Shown one piece after another: positions 17,209 to 25,318 of a stretch of DNA of 64,000 nt; the stretch's first letter is position 1, and every line of letters starts with the position of its first letter. Source of the DNA: Mangrovimonas spongiae (GTDB lineage: Bacteria; Bacteroidota; Bacteroidia; Flavobacteriales; Flavobacteriaceae); contig NZ_RWBG01000001.1 in NCBI RefSeq assembly GCF_003944795.1, forward strand, positions 372,001 to 436,000, written 5' to 3'. The notes beneath the pieces are model-generated. The model did not search any database. It was given only the letters and a program-made list of their open reading frames with translations, and was not told where the DNA came from. Made by a program: the position numbers and the translations under genes.

Positions 17209-18252
17209 ATGGATTATTTTCAATTAGAAGAAAAAATATGGTTTTGGGCATTACTGGTTATTCCAGTAGTTGTGCTTATGTTTTTAGTGCTTCAGTTTTG
17301 GAAAAAACGCACCCAAAAACGCTTTGCCGATAAAGCCCTTTTAAAACGACTAAGTCCCAACCAATCACTATTTAAAGCTATTTTAAAATTGGTGGTTTGG
17401 AGTTTGGCCATAGCGTGTTTGGTATTGGCCTTGGTTAATCCTAAAATAGGCACTAAGTTGGAAACTGTAAAACGTGAAGGTGTCGATATTGTCTTTGCCG
17501 TTGATGTATCTAAAAGTATGTTGGCCGAAGACATTGCGCCTAACCGTTTGGAAAAATCCAAGCAATTGGTAACGCAAATCATCAACAATTTAGCAAGCGA
17601 TCGTGTAGGTATTATTGCCTATGCAGGAAAAGCTTTTCCGCAGTTGCCTATCACAACCGATTATGCTGCGGCAAAAATGTTCCTTCAGAATATGAATACC
17701 GATATGTTATCCTCGCAAGGAACAGCCATTAGCGAAGCTATTGAGTTAGCAAAAACCTATTTTGATAATGAAGAGCAAACCAACCGGATTTTAATTATTA
17801 TTTCTGATGGCGAAGACCATACCGATGTTGCGGTGAATGTAGCAGAAGAAGCCAGTAACGAAGGGATAAGGATTTTTACCATAGGCGTTGGCGATGTAAA
17901 AGGTGGCCCAATCCCCATTAAAAGAAATGGCGTGGTGTTAAATTATAAAAAAGATAGTCAAGGCGAAACGGTAATTACCAAGCTAGACGAAAATACCTTA
18001 AAAGCCATTGCCGATGAAGCCAATGGTGCTTATATTAATGGGCGAAACACCAACGAGGTTGTCGATAACATTCGCGATATTTTAAATAAAATGGACAAAA
18101 CCGAATTTGAAGCCAAGGAATTTGCCGATTTTAAAGACCAATTTCAATGGTTTTTAGGGTTTGCCTTAGCTTTTTTATTGTTAGATGTTTTCCTACTAGA
18201 ACGAAAAACAGCTTGGCTAAAAAAGCTTAACCTATTCAATGAAAATCTATAA
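17209..18252 (+). CDS. batB: BatB, membrane-anchored VWA protein
   Basis: Paralogue of BatA with the same plan: membrane segments at about 12-30 and 58-76, MIDAS DVSKS at 99-103, and a C-terminal segment near 320-335. Fifteen bases separate it from batA. BatA and BatB probably form a VWA pair that interacts with the TPR protein BatC. Confidence 0.92.
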   Translation: MDYFQLEEKIWFWALLVIPVVVLMFLVLQFWKKRTQKRFADKALLKRLSPNQSLFKAILKLVVWSLAIACLVLALVNPKIGTKLETVKREGVDIVFAVDVSKSMLAEDIAPNRLEKSKQLVTQIINNLASDRVGIIAYAGKAFPQLPITTDYAAAKMFLQNMNTDMLSSQGTAISEAIELAKTYFDNEEQTNRILIIISDGEDHTDVAVNVAEEASNEGIRIFTIGVGDVKGGPIPIKRNGVVLNYKKDSQGETVITKLDENTLKAIADEANGAYINGRNTNEVVDNIRDILNKMDKTEFEAKEFADFKDQFQWFLGFALAFLLLDVFLLERKTAWLKKLNLFNENL

Positions 18253-18380
18253 TGTGCTTACAACTTTTATAAAACCTTTAACGTATAAACCCACTAAGGC
18301 TTTATAAATTAGTAAGCTAAATAAATAACATTGAAGAAACGATACTTTTGAATAAATCATTACAATCGTTGAAAAAGAAA

Positions 18381-19226
18381 ATGAAACCACTACTTTCTAT
18401 AATATTACTTTGTATCACCAGTTTTTGTTGGGCTCAAGATGAGGCTGAAAAAGAGCAACAATTAGCCTTACAAAAAGCCAATGGTTTAGTGTATGAAGCC
18501 AATGAATTATTGGGGGAAGACGATTATGTGTCTGCCGAAATGGAGTATAGAAAAGCTATTTCAGAGCAACCTAATCATACTGTTGGCGCCTATAATTTAG
18601 GAACATCGTATTACCTAAATGGAAGCCTAGATGAAGCGTTGTACCGTTTGCTACAAGCCACGAAAGCAGCAACAACAAAAGATGAGAAACACAAAGCCTT
18701 TCATAACATTGGTAATGTTTTATATAAAAATAAGCGTTGTAAAGAAGCTGTTGAAGCTTATAAAAACGCTCTAAGAAACAATCCTTCTGATGATGAAACG
18801 CGATACAATTATGCGTTAGCCAAGGAATGTGCCGAACAACAAAAGCAAGAGAACGAGCAAAATCAAGACGATAAGGATAAGGACAAAGACCAAAATAAGG
18901 ATCAACAAGACCAGAAAGATAAACAGGATCAGCAAGACGATCAAGACAAAGATAATAAGGATGAAGGCGACCAAGATAAAAAAGAAGGTGAAGACAAGAA
19001 AGATGAAGATGGTAAGCCTAAAGATGAAAAACAAGACCCTAAAGACAAACAAGGGCAAAATCAAGATAAAAAGCAACAACAACCAAAACCTAAACAAGGT
19101 CAGTTGTCGCCACAGCAAGTAAAAAACTTATTGGAAGCGATGAACAACCAAGAGCAAAAAGTACAAGAGAAAATGAATGCCGAAAAGCAAAAAGGCGTAA
19201 AAGTGCAAACAGATAAAGATTGGTAA
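18381..19226 (+). CDS. batC: BatC, periplasmic TPR protein with long charged tail
   Basis: The ATG at 18381 gives a clean signal peptide (CITSFCWAQ); an in-frame TTG at 18348 would put charged residues before it and is rejected. Residues about 30-150 hold three TPR-like units. After that, about 85 residues consist almost only of D, K, Q, E and N, then a conserved-looking end LSPQQVKNLLEAMNNQEQKV. The charged tract is probably disordered. The stop overlaps batD by one base. There is a 128-base gap before this gene with no visible terminator. Confidence 0.88.
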   Translation: MKPLLSIILLCITSFCWAQDEAEKEQQLALQKANGLVYEANELLGEDDYVSAEMEYRKAISEQPNHTVGAYNLGTSYYLNGSLDEALYRLLQATKAATTKDEKHKAFHNIGNVLYKNKRCKEAVEAYKNALRNNPSDDETRYNYALAKECAEQQKQENEQNQDDKDKDKDQNKDQQDQKDKQDQQDDQDKDNKDEGDQDKKEGEDKKDEDGKPKDEKQDPKDKQGQNQDKKQQQPKPKQGQLSPQQVKNLLEAMNNQEQKVQEKMNAEKQKGVKVQTDKDW

Positions 19227-20995
19227 TGAAAACGAAAACATATATTCTTATAGTATTTCTTTTTACTTCAGTATTTGGACTAGCACAAGTTAAGTTTGAA
19301 GCTAAGGTAAGTAAGAAAAAATTAGGAGTTAATGAACGCTTGCGCATCGATTTTGAAATGAATCAAGACGGCGATAATTTTAATCCGCCAAACTTTCAAA
19401 ATTTTACAGTAGTTGGTGGTCCTAACCAATCGGTAAGTCACTCTTGGGTCAATGGAAAGCGTTCGTTTTCAAAAACATATAGTTATTTTTTAGCCCCAAA
19501 ACGCTTAGGAACGTTTACTATAAACCAAGCAACCATAGAAATTGAAGGAGAAACCTACAAAACAACACCTGTAAGTATTGTGGTTACCAAAGCGGTTAAT
19601 AAGCCTAAAGATGGTAATAATGCCGAGTATATTGCTTCAGAAAACATTCATTTAGTTGCCGAGGTTTCAAAAGCAAATCCATATTTAAATGAAGCGATAA
19701 CGGTTGTTTATAAACTATACGTTAACCCTAATACGGGTGTAAGTAATTGGCGTGAAATAGATAACCCTAAGTACAGCGATTTCTGGAGTCAAAACATCGA
19801 TATTAAAGGTTTAAAAGTTCAAAATGGCACGTATAAAGGCGAAGATTATCGCTATGTTGTATTACGAAAAACAGTATTGTACCCACAAAAAACAGGCAAA
19901 CTAGAAATAGAACCTTTAAGTTTAGATATTACGGTTGAGGTGCCTACCAATCGTCGTGATATTTTTGGTGGTCGACTAATGAGTCAGGTACATAGAACCA
20001 TTTCGGCAGGCAGCCGAACCATACATGTAAAACCACTTCCTGAGCAAGGTAAACCAGCTGGATTTACTGGTGCCGTTGGTGATTTTGATTTTGCTGTAAC
20101 CACATCAAAGGAGAAATTAAAAGCATCGGAATCATTACAATTACAAGTAAAAGTGTTTGGTAATGGAAACTTAAAACTGTTTGAATTACCAAAGGTTTCC
20201 GTACCAAGTTCTTTAGAGATTTACGAGCCAGAACATATCGAGAATGTTAGAACCAATCTAGGTGGCATGCAAGGTAGTATTTCCGACAACTACACCGTAG
20301 TGCCACAATACAAAGGGAAATACCCTATTCCTAACATTTCGTTTTCATATTTCGATCCTAAAACCGAAAGCTATAAAAGCGTAAACTCCAATGAAATTAT
20401 TGTTGATGTATTAGATGGTCCAACCAATGCGTCATCTAACGACAATATTGCATCTACAGCAGCCAACAAACAAAAAGTGATTATGAGTAACGACCAATTC
20501 GCTTTTGTAAAAACCGAGACAAGATTTGTATCTAAAACACCTAAACATTTCTTTAAATCGGTTGGGTTTTGGGCGTCGTTATTAGCGCCATTATTAGCTA
20601 TTCCGTTAGCCATTGTTTTCCGTAGAGAAAAAGAAAAACGCGATGCCGATGTCTTTGGAAACAAAATTAGAAAAGCCGATAAATTAGCCAAGAAATATTT
20701 AAGTGAAGCTAAGAAAACACTAGGGCAAAAAGAAGCTTTTTATGTGGCGTTGGAAAAAGCACTTCATAATTACCTAAAAGCCAAATTGCATATTGAAACA
20801 AGCGATTTTAGCAAGGATAAAATTCAAGAATTACTACGATCAAAAGGAGTTGAAACTACGGTTGTGGACGAATTTTTAGAGTTGCTTGAAAACTGTGAAT
20901 TGGCACGTTATACGCCGTTGAGTAATGTAGAAATGCAGCAAGATTATGACAAAGCAGCTAAAACTATTTCATTAATCGATAAACAAGCTAAATAA
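19226..20995 (+). CDS. batD: BatD, beta-sandwich membrane protein
   Basis: BatD-type protein of 589 residues: signal peptide (VFGLAQ), several periplasmic beta-sandwich domains, one membrane segment near residues 440-462 (FWASLLAPLLAIPLAIVF) and a helical cytosolic domain with LHNYLKAKLHIETSDFS. The ATG at 19226 overlaps the batC stop (TAATG); an in-frame TTG two codons earlier is not needed. Confidence 0.9.
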   Translation: MKTKTYILIVFLFTSVFGLAQVKFEAKVSKKKLGVNERLRIDFEMNQDGDNFNPPNFQNFTVVGGPNQSVSHSWVNGKRSFSKTYSYFLAPKRLGTFTINQATIEIEGETYKTTPVSIVVTKAVNKPKDGNNAEYIASENIHLVAEVSKANPYLNEAITVVYKLYVNPNTGVSNWREIDNPKYSDFWSQNIDIKGLKVQNGTYKGEDYRYVVLRKTVLYPQKTGKLEIEPLSLDITVEVPTNRRDIFGGRLMSQVHRTISAGSRTIHVKPLPEQGKPAGFTGAVGDFDFAVTTSKEKLKASESLQLQVKVFGNGNLKLFELPKVSVPSSLEIYEPEHIENVRTNLGGMQGSISDNYTVVPQYKGKYPIPNISFSYFDPKTESYKSVNSNEIIVDVLDGPTNASSNDNIASTAANKQKVIMSNDQFAFVKTETRFVSKTPKHFFKSVGFWASLLAPLLAIPLAIVFRREKEKRDADVFGNKIRKADKLAKKYLSEAKKTLGQKEAFYVALEKALHNYLKAKLHIETSDFSKDKIQELLRSKGVETTVVDEFLELLENCELARYTPLSNVEMQQDYDKAAKTISLIDKQAK

Positions 20996-20996
20996 G

Positions 20997-21746
20997 ATGA
21001 AAAAGTTTTTGTTTTACATATTGTTTTTCGTTGTGGTAACAGGGTTTTCACAAAATCAACAATGGTTTAACCAAGCAAACGAGTTGTACAATCAAGGGAA
21101 ATACGACGAGGCTATCAAACGCTACGAAAAGATACTAGAAAGCGGGCAACATTCGGCAGAGTTGTACTATAACTTGGCTAATGCACATTATAAGCTAAAC
21201 CATATAGCACCAAGTATTTATAATTATGAAAAGGCATTGCAATTAGCACCTAACGATAAAGAAATTAAAAACAATATGGCATTTGCTAAGAATATGACTA
21301 TAGATGCTATTGATACCGTTCCAGAAGTTGGCTTATCACGTTTTTTAAAAGCAGTTACTAATTCGTTTAGTTTTGATGGTTGGGCGTATTTTGCGGTGTT
21401 TGCTATGCTATTTTTTATTGTATTGTATTTAGTCTATTATTTCAACTCTTCAACAGCTAGAAAACGTCTTTCTTTTGTGCTTAGTTTAGCCTTTTTATTA
21501 CTTTCGGTTATTACATTGTCCTTTGCATTCCACAAATATAGTTTAGATAAAAACGATAAACCGGCTATAGTTTTCTCGCAAGAAGCCCAAGTTAAAAGTG
21601 AGCCTAATTTACGCAGTATCGAGTCGTTTAAACTTCATGAAGGCACAAAAGTTCAAATTTTAGACACCGTTAATAATTGGAAACAAATTAAATTATCAGA
21701 CGGCAAAACAGGCTGGATATCATCTGGAGATATAAAGGCGCTATAA
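20997..21746 (+). CDS. batE: BatE, TPR and SH3-like membrane protein
   Basis: Signal peptide (FVVVTGFSQ), TPR units from about 20 to 100 (YNQGKYDEAIKRYEKILESG), two membrane segments at about 125-150 and 160-182, and a bacterial SH3-like domain at the end (VKSEPNLRSIESFKLHEGTKV). It begins one base after the batD stop. This is the last gene of the Bat operon. Confidence 0.9.
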   Translation: MKKFLFYILFFVVVTGFSQNQQWFNQANELYNQGKYDEAIKRYEKILESGQHSAELYYNLANAHYKLNHIAPSIYNYEKALQLAPNDKEIKNNMAFAKNMTIDAIDTVPEVGLSRFLKAVTNSFSFDGWAYFAVFAMLFFIVLYLVYYFNSSTARKRLSFVLSLAFLLLSVITLSFAFHKYSLDKNDKPAIVFSQEAQVKSEPNLRSIESFKLHEGTKVQILDTVNNWKQIKLSDGKTGWISSGDIKAL

Positions 21747-21786
21747 GATTTAAAATATATTTAACGTAATAATATCTTACAAACCC

Positions 21787-21794
21787 TATATTTG
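21787..21794 (+). promoter_or_regulatory. Likely -7 element for the SulP/carbonic anhydrase cluster
   Basis: TATATTTG matches TAnnTTTG and lies 20 bases before the ATG at 21815. No clear -33 TTG was found at the usual distance. Confidence 0.4.
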
Positions 21795-21814
21795 CAGTTC
21801 AATTAACCTTAAAT

Positions 21815-22120
21815 ATGCCAAAAACGAGAATAGCCATATTTTTTTCTATTATTTTTATGATGTTTCTCGTAGCTCCTACGGTTATTTCGGTTATTGAAGA
21901 CACTTATGATCTTACTATTTTTTATAGTGTTAACGAAGAAGAAAATAAGGAGCAAAACGAAGTTCAAAAGAATTTAGAAGTTAAATATTTAGAAAACCTA
22001 GGTTTTTCTAGTGTTTTTTGGGATAATGATGAAAATAATTCTTTTAGCTATTACTTAAAAAACTACTCGCCTCTTGTTTTAGAGTGTGTCTCTCCTCCCC
22101 CAGAACAGAACATATTATAA
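21815..22120 (+). CDS. Small membrane-associated protein of unknown function
   Basis: A 101-residue protein with one N-terminal hydrophobic segment (IFFSIIFMMFLVAPTVISVI) and a polar, acidic remainder rich in E and N, ending PPPEQNIL. I recognise no domain. A promoter-like element precedes it and a SulP gene follows after 73 bases on the same strand, so it is probably expressed with the transporter. Confidence 0.65.
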   Translation: MPKTRIAIFFSIIFMMFLVAPTVISVIEDTYDLTIFYSVNEEENKEQNEVQKNLEVKYLENLGFSSVFWDNDENNSFSYYLKNYSPLVLECVSPPPEQNIL

Positions 22121-22193
22121 TACGTTTTACACAGTTTTTCCAGACATTAATTTGGAGCTGTACTTTATTTTCTAAAATTTTAAAACTTTATAT

Positions 22194-23786
22194 ATGTTCA
22201 AGTATATTAAAAGCGACTTGCCAGCTAGTATTGTCGTGTTTTTTGTGGCTTTACCATTGTGTTTAGGTATTGCACTTGCTAGTGGCGCACCATTATTTTC
22301 AGGATTAATTGCCGGTATTATTGGCGGAATTGTTGTTGGAGCTTTAAGTGGCTCTAAAATAGGCGTTAGTGGTCCAGCCGCTGGATTAGCTGCTATTGTA
22401 TTAACAGCTATTGGCGCTTTAGGAGGATACCAAAATTTTTTAGTAGCAGTTGTTATTGCAGGTGTTATCCAAATTTTATTTGGTGTGTTAAAAGCAGGTG
22501 TTATAGGTTATTATTTTCCGTCTTCTGTTATAAAAGGTATGTTAACAGGTATTGGTATTATTATTATTTTAAAACAGATTCCTAACTTTTTTGGATATGA
22601 TGAAGAATCAGCTTGGGATTTAGAATTCTTCGAGATTGATGGTGGAAATACATTTTCAGAGATTTTTCAAGTAATTAATAATATTCATCCTGGAGCAGCT
22701 TTAATAGGTGTAATTAGCTTATTAATATTATTATTTTGGGATAAAGTATTAAGCAAAAAAGGAAAAATATTTCAGTTAATTCAAGGACCTTTTGTGGCTG
22801 TGGTATTAGGTATTATATTTTTTACTGTAACTAAAGGGAATGAGTTATTAAATATAACCTCCAATCATTTAGTTAGTGTTCCTATTCCAGAAAGTGCTTC
22901 CGATTTTTTAAATCAATTTAGTTTTCCAAACTTTTCAGTAATTACCAATGTAGATATTTGGGTTACGGCTTTTACAATTGCTTTAGTAGCTAGTTTAGAA
23001 ACACTGTTGTGTGTAGAAGCAACAGATAAGATAGACCCCGATAAAAACGTCACACCAACGAATAGAGAACTGTTAGCCCAAGGTACAGGAAATGTAATTT
23101 CTGGTTTAATAGGTGGGTTACCAATTACACAAGTAATTGTAAGAAGTTCTGCTAACATTCAATCTGGAGGAAAAAGTAAAATGTCGACCATTATTCATGG
23201 TTTCTTATTATTAATTTCTGTTATCTTAATACCAACATTACTTAATATGATCCCGCTATCTGTTCTAGCAGCAATTCTATTAATAGTGGGGTATAAATTA
23301 GCAAAACCACAACTATTTAAGCAAATGTATAAGTTAGGATGGAAACAATTTGTGCCTTTTATAGTAACTGTTGTAGGGATTGTATTTACCGATTTACTAT
23401 TTGGTATAGGCTTAGGACTTTTAGTAGGTATTGTAGTAATTCTTTTAAAGAGCTACCAAAACTCACACTTCTTACATATTGAAGATAAAAGTAATGGAAA
23501 ACATAAAATTAAAATGACATTAGCTGAAGAAGTAACATTCTTTAACAAAGGAGCCATTTTAAAAGAATTAGATAGTTTACCTCGCGATACGTATTTAGAG
23601 CTTGATTTAATAAAAACCAGGTATTTAGATAATGATATTATTGAGATTTTAGATGATTTTTCACACAAAGCAAAAGAACGAAACATTGATATTAAACTCG
23701 TTTCTAAGCGAGGTGTAGAAGAAAATCCAGAAAGTTTTGCCGAGTTTTTTAGAACAAGGCCAAAATCAGATATAAGCTTAAGCTAA
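22194..23786 (+). CDS. SulP (SLC26) family anion transporter
   Basis: Membrane transporter of 530 residues with about 12 hydrophobic segments. SulP marks are GVSGPAAGLAAIV (about 58-70) and GNVISGLIGGLPITQVIVRSSANIQSGGKSK split around residue 310. The end (about 440-520) is a short STAS-like domain. Family members carry sulfate, bicarbonate or other anions. The carbonic anhydrase three genes on favours bicarbonate; that is inference. The next gene starts five bases after the stop. Confidence 0.9.
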   Translation: MFKYIKSDLPASIVVFFVALPLCLGIALASGAPLFSGLIAGIIGGIVVGALSGSKIGVSGPAAGLAAIVLTAIGALGGYQNFLVAVVIAGVIQILFGVLKAGVIGYYFPSSVIKGMLTGIGIIIILKQIPNFFGYDEESAWDLEFFEIDGGNTFSEIFQVINNIHPGAALIGVISLLILLFWDKVLSKKGKIFQLIQGPFVAVVLGIIFFTVTKGNELLNITSNHLVSVPIPESASDFLNQFSFPNFSVITNVDIWVTAFTIALVASLETLLCVEATDKIDPDKNVTPTNRELLAQGTGNVISGLIGGLPITQVIVRSSANIQSGGKSKMSTIIHGFLLLISVILIPTLLNMIPLSVLAAILLIVGYKLAKPQLFKQMYKLGWKQFVPFIVTVVGIVFTDLLFGIGLGLLVGIVVILLKSYQNSHFLHIEDKSNGKHKIKMTLAEEVTFFNKGAILKELDSLPRDTYLELDLIKTRYLDNDIIEILDDFSHKAKERNIDIKLVSKRGVEENPESFAEFFRTRPKSDISLS

Positions 23787-23791
23787 TTGCT

Positions 23792-24586
23792 ATGGGAAAG
23801 CCTAAACATAAAATTCTTCTACTGGCCGATTTAAAAACGCCAGTAGAAGATATTCTAAAAAGTACTGTTAGTTTAGCAAAAATAATCCATGCCGATATTG
23901 AATTATTTCATGTTAAACAGCTTACCGATATTGTTAAACGAGAAAGTCAATTGTCTGCCATGCGAACGCTTAACGAAACACATTCAAAAACAGACAAAAA
24001 GCTTTTAAGTTTAATAGAGCCTATATCCAAAACCTATAATGTAACGATTAATTACAACTATGTTTTTGGAAATGTTAAAACAGAAATAGATAACTATATA
24101 GAAGCACAAAAACCAGACATTGTTGTTTTAGGTAAACGTAATAAATTGTTTAATCCTCTAGGAAATAATATCACCGACTTTGTGTTAAAGCAATTTAAAG
24201 GTACCGTTATAATAGCCAATAACAACAATCTTATCGATTTTGAAAAAGGGTTTAACTTTGGCGTGTTTAACGTAACTAACGAATTTCAAAATCAAATGTT
24301 TATAAAAGATTTAATGGCTTATATTAACAAGCCCTTAAAATCATTTCAAATTGCAGGAGAAGACACTGAAAAAATTAAACATGAAAACGATGTTGTAGAA
24401 CACATTTTTGATCAAGGAAACAATGTTATAAAAAATATATCTAATTATCTGTTAAAAAGCAATATTAATTTATTGTGTGTAGAAAGAGATACAAATAATA
24501 GCAGCAAGACATCAATAAAAGATATTGTTAGTAACCTTAATGTTCCTTTATTTATTACAGGAAACAGAAATTATTATACATCTTAA
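23792..24586 (+). CDS. Universal stress protein family protein
   Basis: Residues 1-145 have the Usp fold order: KHKILLLADLKTPVEDILKS at the start, IELFHVKQL, then KPDIVVLGKR and FKGTVIIANNN. The second half (150-264) is a degenerate second Usp-like unit ending VSNLNVPLFITGN. The usual G-2x-G-9x-G(S/T) ATP site is not clear, so it may not bind ATP. It sits between a SulP transporter and a carbonic anhydrase, suggesting a regulatory role in that module. Confidence 0.75.
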   Translation: MGKPKHKILLLADLKTPVEDILKSTVSLAKIIHADIELFHVKQLTDIVKRESQLSAMRTLNETHSKTDKKLLSLIEPISKTYNVTINYNYVFGNVKTEIDNYIEAQKPDIVVLGKRNKLFNPLGNNITDFVLKQFKGTVIIANNNNLIDFEKGFNFGVFNVTNEFQNQMFIKDLMAYINKPLKSFQIAGEDTEKIKHENDVVEHIFDQGNNVIKNISNYLLKSNINLLCVERDTNNSSKTSIKDIVSNLNVPLFITGNRNYYTS

Positions 24587-24601
24587 AAATTAAAATATAT
24601 T

Positions 24602-25231
24602 ATGAAAGCACATACAAAAGAAACGCAGGCAACAATGACGCCTCAAAAAGCAATACAATTTTTAAAGGAGGGCAACCAACGATTTCAAAGTAACCTTAAA
24701 GCAAACCGAAATCTTTTAGAACAAGTAAACGATACTAGCGAGGGGCAATTCCCTTTTGCAACTATTTTAAGTTGTATCGATTCACGCGTTTCTGCAGAAT
24801 TGGTATTCGATCAAGGTTTAGGCGATATTTTTAGCGTGCGAATAGCAGGTAACTTTGTAAATGAAGACATTTTAGGGAGCATGGAGTTTGCTAGTAAATT
24901 AGCAGGCACAAAATTAATTGTAGTCTTAGGGCATACAAGCTGTGGTGCTATTAAAGGCGCTTGCGACGATGCTAAACTAGGCAACCTTACAACCATGTTG
25001 GCTAAGATAAAACCAGCTGTAGAAGCTATAAGCGAACCTCAAGATAAAAGCCTTAGAAACTCTAAAAACTTAGAGTTTGTAGATAACGTAGCTAAAAAGA
25101 ATGTTGCTTTAACAATAGAAAATATAAGACAACAAAGCCCAGTACTAAAAGAAATGGAGGATAACAATGAGATAAAAATTGTTGGAGCTATGTACGATAT
25201 TAATACAGGAGCCGTTTCCTTTTTTGAATAG
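24602..25231 (+). CDS. Beta-class carbonic anhydrase
   Basis: Interconverts CO2 and bicarbonate. The zinc ligands are Cys58, His111 and Cys114 (SCIDSRV; GHTSCGA) and the Asp60-Arg62 dyad is intact. The 209 residues match the beta class. No signal peptide is visible, so it is cytosolic. It lies 15 bases after the Usp gene and ends at a strong terminator, with a second SulP gene beyond. Confidence 0.93.
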   Translation: MKAHTKETQATMTPQKAIQFLKEGNQRFQSNLKANRNLLEQVNDTSEGQFPFATILSCIDSRVSAELVFDQGLGDIFSVRIAGNFVNEDILGSMEFASKLAGTKLIVVLGHTSCGAIKGACDDAKLGNLTTMLAKIKPAVEAISEPQDKSLRNSKNLEFVDNVAKKNVALTIENIRQQSPVLKEMEDNNEIKIVGAMYDINTGAVSFFE

Positions 25232-25256
25232 GATTATATACATTAAATAATGTTGT

Positions 25257-25288
25257 AAAAAAGACTGTTATTGTAACAGTCTTTTTTT
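25257..25288 (+). terminator. Rho-independent terminator after carbonic anhydrase
   Basis: AAAAAAGACTGTTA is followed by a TTG loop and TAACAGTCTTTTTT, a perfect 14-bp stem ending in T8. It separates the first SulP unit from the second SulP gene. Confidence 0.92.
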
Positions 25289-25318
25289 TATATTATAAAT
25301 TCAAAACATCAACCAATT

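Noticed and set aside
18816-19118. A long hydrophobic, L/F/I-rich reading frame on the minus strand opposite batC
   Set aside because: It is the complement of the repetitive charged K/D/Q tract of BatC. The lysine and glutamine codons read backwards as leucine, phenylalanine and isoleucine, so it is not a gene.
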